Shown: positions 1-5,210 of the stretch, piece by piece
How positions within the stretch are numbered: position 1 is the first letter of the stretch
How the letters are laid out: every line of letters starts with the position of its first letter
Origin: Planctomycetota bacterium
Lineage (GTDB): Bacteria; Planctomycetota; Phycisphaerae; UBA1845
Reading direction: 5' to 3'
Length of the DNA stretch: 7,781 nt
Assembly: GCA_024277835.1 (NCBI GenBank)
Contig: JAJRUK010000284.1
Coordinates: 1-7,781 of the forward strand
The notes under the pieces: model-generated
What the model saw: only the letters and a program-made list of their open reading frames with translations
What the model was told of the DNA's origin: nothing
Databases searched by the model: none
Made by a program: the position numbers and the translations under genes

Positions 1-786
1 CCCGATATTCTTTACGTCTTTGAATGGTCGCCGCTTGGGGATGCCTTCCTCTCAGAAATGAAAAAACGGGTTCGACTCCTCGTCGGACAGATCGCCTCGC
101 CGCTGCCGAACGATCGCACGTTCGCCGCATATGACGTCATGGTGTCATCGTACTCGCCGATTGTTGACCGGTTCAACGCGGGCGGATCGCGAGGCCTTTA
201 TCTTCCGCTTGCTTTCGACGCCCGGATCCTGGAAAAACTGAAACCCACCGAACCGGAATTCGACGTCACATTTATTGGGGGGTTCGCGCCGTCGCACCCG
301 GATCGCGCGGCGTGGCTTGAAACCATCTTGGCGCGTGTCGATGTCGCCATCTTTGGTTATGGAATTGATCGCGTCCCGTCAGGGTCGCCCATCCATGACC
401 ACTACCGCGGGGAACTCTGGGCGTTGCCCATGTATGACGTACTACGCAGGTCGCGTATCACGCTGAACCTGCACGCGCAGATCGAGGTGGATGGCCACCT
501 GTCGCGCCGGTTCGCCAACAACATGCGACTTTACGAAGCCACCGGTGTTGGGACGTGCCTCATTACGGAAGATCGCGAGAACCTGCACGATTTCTTTGAA
601 CCGAACGTCGAGGTGGCGACGTTTACGGACTTCGACGATTGCGCCGCCACGGTCGAACGCCTTCTCAAAGACGCGTCCTCACGCGAACGAATCGCCAGCG
701 CTGGGCAGCAGCGAACGCTCGCCGAACACACCTATCCGCAGCGCATGTCCGAACTCGCCGAAACCTTGCGCGGGTTTGTCCGATAG
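1..786 (+). CDS. Glycosyltransferase, CgeB/GT1-like, 3' part (5' end outside window)
   Basis: The reading frame is open from the first base of the window to a TAG at 784-786, giving 261 residues, so the gene starts upstream. An ATG at position 58 is in frame, but the 19 codons before it also read as protein (PDILYVFEWSP) and match the fold order, so it is probably internal. Around residues 27-36 there is LLVGQIASPLP, like the middle of CgeB-type glycosyltransferases. Residues 169-179 (RRFANNMRLYE) followed by ATGVGTCLITED, then a Glu- and Phe-rich DFFEPNVEVATF stretch, match the C-terminal nucleotide-sugar-binding half of this family (Glyco_trans_1_2 type). A sugar transfer role in the cytoplasm in glycan assembly is expected from family knowledge; donor and acceptor cannot be told. 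It is separated by 454 bp from the next gene, so it probably closes an upstream transcription unit. Confidence 0.8.
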   Translation, partial: PDILYVFEWSPLGDAFLSEMKKRVRLLVGQIASPLPNDRTFAAYDVMVSSYSPIVDRFNAGGSRGLYLPLAFDARILEKLKPTEPEFDVTFIGGFAPSHPDRAAWLETILARVDVAIFGYGIDRVPSGSPIHDHYRGELWALPMYDVLRRSRITLNLHAQIEVDGHLSRRFANNMRLYEATGVGTCLITEDRENLHDFFEPNVEVATFTDFDDCAATVERLLKDASSRERIASAGQQRTLAEHTYPQRMSELAETLRGFVR

Positions 787-1029
787 CACGACGAAATCCT
801 GAGGCCCAGTGTCGCCATCAACCAGCTGCGCGACCTGAATCCCGCTGCCAAACGACAAACTCGTACCCGACCTAACCTGTTGTATTGATAGGGGTAAGGC
901 AGCATTGAAATCCCCGGCGATCCGTCAAAATCACAACCAATAGTCCGAGAATACTCGCCCCCTGTTTCGATCGTTATCGGACAGTTGCACACACCGCCGA
1001 TGGACCTTAGCTGGCCCCCTCTTCCGTCC

Positions 1030-1048
1030 CCCCCCGCACTTAGGGGGG
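1030..1048 (+). terminator. GC-only hairpin, possible terminator or leader structure
   Basis: Six C (1030-1035) can pair with six G (1043-1048) around a 7-nt loop (gcactta). The C-run is eight bases long, so pairing can slip. No T-tract follows on either strand, so a classical intrinsic terminator is not supported. It could equally be an mRNA structure or a by-product of the C-rich tract. It lies 243 bases after the upstream stop codon, which is far for a terminator of that gene. Confidence 0.25.
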
Positions 1049-1086
1049 TTCGCAGCGTTACCTGAGTCTTAGGTGCCCAAAGGGAG

Positions 1087-1115
1087 TTGTCATCCAAAAC
1101 AGAAGCGTCTAAAAG
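1087..1115 (+). promoter_or_regulatory. Weak sigma70-like promoter candidate for the downstream operon
   Basis: TTGTCA at 1087-1092 (5 of 6 matches to the -35 consensus) is followed after exactly 17 nt by TAAAAG at 1110-1115 (4 of 6 matches to the -10 consensus). Transcription would begin near 1122, giving a leader of about 120 nt before the ATG at 1241. The position suits an operon promoter, but such matches arise often by chance and the organism's sigma factor preferences are unknown. Confidence 0.3.
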
Positions 1116-1175
1116 CCAACCACCTCTCATTCACGCTCAATACAGGCACCTTTATCGGGTTGCCGATACTCCATG

Positions 1176-1183
1176 TAAGGAGA
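1176..1183 (+). promoter_or_regulatory. Strong Shine-Dalgarno sequence without a well-placed start codon
   Basis: TAAGGAGA is the best ribosome-binding match in the window, yet it sits 57 nt before the aminotransferase ATG at 1241. It overlaps an ATG-TAA pair (1173-1178). A GTG at 1186 follows after only 3 nt from the GGAG core and would encode a 20-codon peptide ending at a TGA (1246-1248) that overlaps the aminotransferase start. The aminotransferase frame has a GTG at 1205, 21 nt away, which is too far for normal initiation. Confidence 0.3.
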
Positions 1184-1240
1184 ACGTGCGCACCTGCGGA
1201 GACCGTGTGCAGGAAAAGCCCGCGCGCCCGGAAACAGGAC

Positions 1241-2395
1241 ATGACTGACGCGACCATCACACAGCCAGCCAAGCAGACGCGGAGGATACCGGTCTGCACG
1301 CCCAACCTCGATGGCAACGAGCGTAAGTACGTCCTCGATTGCATCGAGACAAATTGGGTCTCCTCGCTGGGAAGCTACCTGCCGCGCTTCGAGACGACGT
1401 TCTCGGGTCTTTGCGGTGCGGAGCACGGCGTCGCCTGCAGCAGCGGGACGGCCTAGATTCACCTCGCGCTCGAAGCGCTCAACATTGGACCCGGCGACGA
1501 AGTCATCATCCCATCGTTTACGCTCATCGTATCCGCCAACATGGTCTGCCTCACCGGAGCGACCCCGGTCCTCGCGGACGTTCGCCTCGACACATGGTGC
1601 ATCGACCCCGCGAAGATCGAGGAAAAAATAACGCCGCGAACGAAAGCGATCATGGTCGTTCACATGTATGGGCAACCGTGCGACATGGATGCGATCCTTG
1701 CGATTGCGAACAGGCACAATCTCTCCGTCATCGAAGACGCAGCGCAGGCGCACGGCGCGACGTACAAAGGGCAGGTTGTCGGGGGCATTGGTGACGTCGG
1801 TGTTTTTAGTTTCTACGGGAACAAGATACTAACGACCGGCGAAGGCGGGATGCTCGTAACCAACAACGAACGAATCGCTGAGCGCGCAAGACTGCTTTGC
1901 AACCAGGCTTTCGAGAAAGAACGCTTTGTGCATAACCATGTCGGGTTTAACTATCGCATGACCAACGTTCAGGCAGCGATCGGACTCGCGCAGTGCGAAA
2001 AACTCGCGGAGAAGCTGGCACGTAAACGGGAAATCGCCTCAAACTATTTCGCCCTGCTTGGCGATCACCCTGACATTCAGCTTCCTGTCGCCGGAAACGA
2101 CTGCGAACCGGTCTTTTGGATGTTTGGTGTTTTGTTGAAAGAATCGTTCGGACAATCGATGCCCAAGGTGCGCGAGAAACTCGCTGCGAAAGGCATCGAG
2201 ACGCGAGCATTTTTTGTCCCGATGCACCGTCAACCGGTGTACCAAGGCTCGAATGGGCGTTGGCCTAACCTTTGCGGCGAGTATCCCGTTAGCGATGTGC
2301 TAGGAGAACGGGGATTCTATCTCCCGAGCGGTCTGGATGTTACGCGCGACGATCAGGAATGGATCGTCGCGTGTCTGCTGGAGTGCAAGCGATGA
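1241..2395 (+). pseudogene. DegT/DnrJ/EryC1/StrS-family PLP sugar aminotransferase, interrupted by in-frame TAG at codon 72
   Basis: Read through the TAG at 1454-1456, the product is 384 residues, the usual family length, with no frame change. Family marks in order: IPVCTPNLDGNE and NWVSSLGSY at the N-terminus, SSGTA (PLP phosphate-binding loop) just before the stop, then IHLALEAL, GPGDEVIIPSFT, HMYGQPCDMDAI, VIEDAAQAHGA (Asp166) and FSFYGNKILTTGEGG with the Schiff-base lysine at Lys195, and GFNYRMTNVQAAIG. The wording is closest to GDP-perosamine synthase-like enzymes, which move an amino group from glutamate onto a 4-keto nucleotide sugar; exact substrate unknown. The ATG at 1241 has only a weak GGAA (1230-1233) ahead of it. 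A restart at ATG 1541 would lose the N-terminal domain, so a restart product should be inactive. The last 4 nt overlap the next gene. The good state of the 313 codons after TAG points to a recent mutation, a sequencing error or readthrough. Confidence 0.85.
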
Positions 2396-3231
2396 CCTCC
2401 GCGACCGACATAGCACCGAATGATCCGGCGGCTTCTATGGAATCCGCCGGCGCGCCGTGCGGACTCGCGGACGCGGTCGCCACTGGAGAACTGGTCTCCG
2501 TACCGCCGCCGACCTCGCGAATAGGAAACCCGGACGTTTCGATTGTCCTCGCAACCTACAACGAACGCGAAAACATCTGCGACGTGATTCGCGGCATTTT
2601 TCAAAACGTCGCGGGTGACGTTGAGGTGATTGTCGTCGACGACGACTCTCCCGATGAGACTTGGAAGCTCGTCGAACAAATGGACGACGCACGCATTAAG
2701 CTTATTCGTCGCGTCTCTACGCGTGGCCTGGCTTCTGCGTTTAACCGAGGAATTATCGAATCGCGCGGGAATGTCGTTGGCTGGATGGATGCGGATACGA
2801 CCATGCCGGTCGAACTTCTCGCGAAGATGATCGAGAAACTTTCGCAACACGACATCGCCGTCGGTTCGCGCTATGCAGAGGGCGGAAGCGACCATCGCCA
2901 CTGGGTACGAACGACCGCCAGCCGACTTATCAATGGTTTCGCGGGCTTTGTCCTCGGATACGGGATCAAAGATTACGATAGCGGGTTCGTCGTGCTGCGG
3001 CGGAGCGTGTTTGATAAAGTGTCGATTATTCCGACGGGTTACGGGGCGTACTTTATGGAGTTTCTTTATACGTGTCGCCGGAAGGGGCTTAGCGTCGTCG
3101 AAGTGGGATACGGATTTACTGATCGAACGAAAGGTTACTCGAAATCTGCCCCCAGCGCGATCAAGTTTCTTTGGACGGGGGCGGGGTATGTCACGCGAAT
3201 ACTGATCGCTCGCCTTCGCCATATTGATTAG
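2392..3231 (+). CDS. GT2 glycosyltransferase, DPM1-like (polyprenyl-phosphate sugar synthase type)
   Basis: The 279-residue product carries a GT-A fold in the expected order: DVSIVLATYNERENI (Thr55-Tyr56-Asn57-Glu58), VIVVDDDSPDETW (Asp83-Asp85), RGLASAFNRGI, WMDADTTMP with the metal-binding Asp133-Ala-Asp135, AVGSRYAEGG, and KDYDSGFVVLRR. This order is that of dolichol/polyprenol-phosphate mannosyltransferases, which move a sugar from a nucleotide donor to a polyprenyl phosphate. No clear transmembrane segment follows the catalytic domain, so it is the short, DPM1-only form. About 45 Ala/Pro-rich residues precede the first strand, longer than usual; Met16 (ATG 2437) is an alternative start. 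I chose ATG 2392 because it overlaps the upstream TGA (ATGA) and has GGAG at 2380-2383, 8 nt ahead, which suggests translational coupling. The sugar could differ from mannose. Confidence 0.88.
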   Translation: MTSATDIAPNDPAASMESAGAPCGLADAVATGELVSVPPPTSRIGNPDVSIVLATYNERENICDVIRGIFQNVAGDVEVIVVDDDSPDETWKLVEQMDDARIKLIRRVSTRGLASAFNRGIIESRGNVVGWMDADTTMPVELLAKMIEKLSQHDIAVGSRYAEGGSDHRHWVRTTASRLINGFAGFVLGYGIKDYDSGFVVLRRSVFDKVSIIPTGYGAYFMEFLYTCRRKGLSVVEVGYGFTDRTKGYSKSAPSAIKFLWTGAGYVTRILIARLRHID

Positions 3232-3369
3232 ATATACGTGAAGCGAAAGTCTTTCCGAGCTGCGCCCGTGAGGAAGCGATGATTCTTAGGCGCTACGGAC
3301 ATCAAGAATGTCGCTCCCTTACGGTCGCAGCTTGGTTGGATCGAATACGGAATCCTGGAGAGTTTGCTG
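3232..3369 (+). other. 138-bp gap before the cupin gene, with an alternative start signal
   Basis: The widest gap inside the operon. The cupin frame is open back to 3283 but has no ATG or GTG. A different frame has ATG 3279 with a good GAGG (3270-3273) 5 nt ahead, running on to a stop at 3651-3653 inside the cupin gene; its product matches no family I know. No hairpin or T-tract is evident. Confidence 0.4.
3357..3362 (+). promoter_or_regulatory. Ribosome-binding site supporting a TTG start for the cupin gene
   Basis: GGAGAG lies 7 nt ahead of TTG 3370. The only other in-frame start, TTG 3364, would leave 1 nt after the full motif, so this site favours 3370. Confidence 0.4.
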
Positions 3370-3792
3370 TTGACAACATCGACTACGAAAACTTGTGCGG
3401 CTGCCTCGATCCCGGCGACGTTCTCGCGCTGCGACGATCGCGGGTCGTTCGTCGAAGCGATCAACGCAGGCCCGTGGGAAACGGTCATTACAGGATCAAT
3501 GAACGCAGGCGCAGTCATCGGAAATCACTACCACAAGCGCACGCGGATGTTCTTTTTCGTCCTGACCGGGCGTGCGATCGCGACGATCATCCATGTGGAA
3601 ACCGGCGAGCGACGAGTGTGCGATGTGGAAGCACAACATGGTCTGCATCTTGAACCGGGTGAAGCTCACGCGATTCGTTTCGAGGCCAAGAGCACGTTCC
3701 TGCTGCTCAAATCGCAGCCCTATGATGAAAACGACCCGGATACGTTCGACTATCCCGTGCTTGAAGACACAACGAAGATAAACCGCGTTTAG
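3370..3792 (+). CDS. Cupin-fold protein, WxcM/FdtA or sugar-epimerase-like
   Basis: The 140-residue product has one cupin (double-stranded beta-helix) domain. Visible marks are DDRGSFVEAIN (22-32), as in dTDP-4-keto-sugar epimerase relatives, GNHYHKRT with His53-x-His55-Lys56, FFFVLTGRAIATI on the next strands, and LEPGEAHAI with His100. Single-cupin proteins of this length in sugar clusters include FdtA/WxcM-type 3,4-ketoisomerases, which work before a DegT-family aminotransferase such as the one at 1241-2395. That pairing supports, but does not prove, a role in altering a keto nucleotide sugar; it might also be a non-catalytic sugar-binding cupin. The start is uncertain: no ATG or GTG exists in this frame before the domain, so TTG 3370 with GGAGAG ahead is chosen. 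Its TAG stop is in frame with the next gene, 15 nt away, with no other stop in between. Confidence 0.7.
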   Translation: MTTSTTKTCAAASIPATFSRCDDRGSFVEAINAGPWETVITGSMNAGAVIGNHYHKRTRMFFFVLTGRAIATIIHVETGERRVCDVEAQHGLHLEPGEAHAIRFEAKSTFLLLKSQPYDENDPDTFDYPVLEDTTKINRV

Positions 3793-3807
3793 TTCCATTT
3801 GAAACCC

Positions 3808-4560
3808 ATGCAAGCGACCGAGTTCGACAAATTGGCAGCCTTTGAAGGATGGTACTGGTGGTACCGTGCCCAGCGTGCGAACGTGGTGGACGCGGTTCGC
3901 AGACTTCCGGTCCCACCCGAAGCAAAGGTACTCGACGCGGGTTGTGGAACTGGGCGAAATCTTGCTGCCATCGTAAAGGGCACGGAGGCGAACGCCTTCG
4001 GAATCGACGTTTCTCCGCGGGCAGCCTCGGTGTGGCGCGACGGAAACGAAACGCGATGCTGCCGTGCATCGACCAACGAGCTGCCCTATCCAGACGCAAC
4101 CTTCGACGTCGTTACGTCGGTCGATGTCTTGCAGGAAAAAAGCGTTGACCCACGGCGATCGGTTCTGGAAATGTCACGCGTTCTTCGCACCGGCGGGCAT
4201 CTGATTCTTCTCGCACCTGCGTACCAATGGATGCTTTCGCGACATGATCGAGCTGTTGAATCGGTCCGTCGGTTTGCGCGACGCGACCTGTCGTCGCTGG
4301 CGAGAAACGCTGGCCTCGCCGTCGAGAGCGCGACATATCGCTTTGGTCTGTTCTTCCCCGCGATCGCCGGAAAACGCATCCTGGACCAACTCTCGTCAAA
4401 GAGTACGCGCGATAACGCAACCTCTGATCTTGCGCCGATCCCGGGATGGGCAAACAGCGCGCTATCGTTGATGGCTCGCCTCGAACATAAGTTCGCACGC
4501 TACGTCTCTCTTCCATTCGGATCGACCGTGCTTCTGATCGCACGAAAGGGGGCGAAGTGA
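3808..4560 (+). CDS. Class I SAM-dependent methyltransferase (Methyltransf_11/25 type)
   Basis: The 250-residue product has the SAM-binding glycine loop VLDAGCGTGRN (41-51), an acidic end of strand 2 (GIDVSPRA), the post-loop DATFDVVTSVDVL (Asp96, Asp100) and MSRVLRTGGHLILLAPAYQW, all in standard order. The N-terminal FEGWYWWYRAQR recalls the E-x-HWWF start common in polysaccharide-cluster methyltransferases, and the segment from FARRDLSSLARNAGL to FGLFFPAIAGKR follows the same subgroup. It probably methylates a sugar or lipid-linked glycan intermediate in the cytoplasm; the target is unknown. ATG 3808 is preferred over an in-frame TTG at 3799, though neither has a clear ribosome-binding site, which suggests coupling to the cupin gene 15 nt upstream. 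Its TGA overlaps the next start by 4 nt. Confidence 0.85.
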   Translation: MQATEFDKLAAFEGWYWWYRAQRANVVDAVRRLPVPPEAKVLDAGCGTGRNLAAIVKGTEANAFGIDVSPRAASVWRDGNETRCCRASTNELPYPDATFDVVTSVDVLQEKSVDPRRSVLEMSRVLRTGGHLILLAPAYQWMLSRHDRAVESVRRFARRDLSSLARNAGLAVESATYRFGLFFPAIAGKRILDQLSSKSTRDNATSDLAPIPGWANSALSLMARLEHKFARYVSLPFGSTVLLIARKGAK

Positions 4561-5210
4561 GTCTTTCCTCGTCGTGGCAATTTATCGGCGGGGTCAATGG
4601 GCCTTACTATCGCTTCTTTGATTGGTTGCGCATGGGTGTCAACCGGCGACTGGTCCGCTACCTCGCATCGCATCTGCCGAAAAGGGAAAAACGCGCCGCC
4701 TTCGTGCTAGAATCGGGTTGCGGACCGGCGTTTGCGACATCGCTTTTCGCGAAGGATGCCCGGGTACGTCGCGCGGTCTGTCTGGATATCGATGAGGCGG
4801 CGCTTCATGAAGCGAAACGCCGCGACCCAACTTGCTGCGCCGTCGTCGGTGACATGTGCAATATGCCCTTTCGCCCCGACTCGTTCGCGATGGTCTTTAG
4901 CAGCAGCACCGTCGAGCACCTCGACGCCCCGAAGGAGGCTGTGCAAGAGATGCACCGCGTTTGCAATCGCGACGGACGCGTCTTCGTCGGCGTGCCGTAT
5001 CTATTCGGACCGCTTATGTTTCAACCGCTCATTCGCGGCACAACCATTGGCGAATGGTTGGGGCCAGTGTTTAGTCACCAACGACTCAGCGAACTGCTCA
5101 CCTCGGCGGGGTTAACACCAATCGCGTCTATGCGCTACTTCCTTCGGTTTTTCATCGGAACGGTGGCTACGAAGCGCAGCGCGTCGACCATCGGAGAGGC
5201 GAGCGCATGA
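4557..5210 (+). CDS. Second class I SAM-dependent methyltransferase
   Basis: The 217-residue product begins at GTG 4557, overlapping the TGA of the previous gene (GTGA), with AAAGGGGG at 4545-4552 placed 4 nt ahead. The SAM-binding loop is VLESGCGPAFATSLF (from residue 50), with Glu-Ser in place of the more usual Asp-x. CLDIDEAALHEAKRR gives the acidic residue after strand 2, GDMCNMPFRPDSFAMVFSSSTVEHL (residues 98-122) covers the region around strand 4, and MHRVCNRDGRVFVGVPY is strand 5. This is a UbiE/Methyltransf_11-like layout. It differs clearly from its upstream neighbour, so the two are not a recent duplication. Methylation of a sugar or glycan precursor is inferred only from the neighbours. 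Confidence 0.83.
   Translation: MSLSSSWQFIGGVNGPYYRFFDWLRMGVNRRLVRYLASHLPKREKRAAFVLESGCGPAFATSLFAKDARVRRAVCLDIDEAALHEAKRRDPTCCAVVGDMCNMPFRPDSFAMVFSSSTVEHLDAPKEAVQEMHRVCNRDGRVFVGVPYLFGPLMFQPLIRGTTIGEWLGPVFSHQRLSELLTSAGLTPIASMRYFLRFFIGTVATKRSASTIGEASA
5193..5199 (+). promoter_or_regulatory. Ribosome-binding site for the GT-C gene
   Basis: GGAGAGG lies 7 nt before ATG 5207, inside the end of the upstream methyltransferase gene. It supports the ATGA-overlapping start. Confidence 0.5.

Larger units (their letters stand above)
787..1240. other. 454-bp non-coding region between two polysaccharide genes
   Basis: No convincing gene is present. The frame of the upstream glycosyltransferase stays open for 33 codons after its TAG, to a TGA near 886, but shows no recognisable motif. 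A minus-strand frame spanning about 732-1130 has no ribosome-binding site and no family resemblance. What can be seen: three C-tracts (958-962, 1015-1019, 1028-1035), a hairpin at 1030-1048, a weak sigma70-like promoter at 1087-1115, and a strong Shine-Dalgarno sequence at 1176-1183. Its length compared with the tight packing downstream suggests that it carries the promoter of the 1241-7168 operon. Confidence 0.55.

Noticed and set aside
787..888. Possible C-terminal extension of the first glycosyltransferase by reading through TAG 784-786
   Set aside because: 33 sense codons follow, but they show no motif, and the family domain ends naturally before the TAG.
732..1130. Minus-strand open frame of 132 codons covering most of the non-coding region
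   Set aside because: No ribosome-binding site before its start, overlaps the end of the upstream glycosyltransferase, and its sequence resembles no known family.
1073..1240. Longer aminotransferase starting at GTG 1073
   Set aside because: The frame is open, but the extra 56 residues have no family resemblance and the region looks like a leader; ATG 1241 gives the usual N-terminus.
1127..1753. Minus-strand frame opposite the 5' half of the aminotransferase
   Set aside because: The plus strand has clear family motifs across the same bases; the antisense product is Arg/Asp-rich with no recognisable domain.
2353..3222. Long minus-strand open frame opposite the GT2 gene
   Set aside because: It mirrors the GT2 gene almost exactly and has no motif; long antisense frames arise from codon bias in GC-rich genes.
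3570..4371. GCGATCGC octamers resembling HIP1 repeats
   Set aside because: Only about two copies are seen (near 3573 and 4363), both inside genes and explained by frequent ATC-G codon pairs.
3808..5210. Two adjacent methyltransferases as a tandem duplication
   Set aside because: Beyond the shared SAM-binding layout, the N-termini, spacing and C-terminal parts differ, so recent duplication is not supported.
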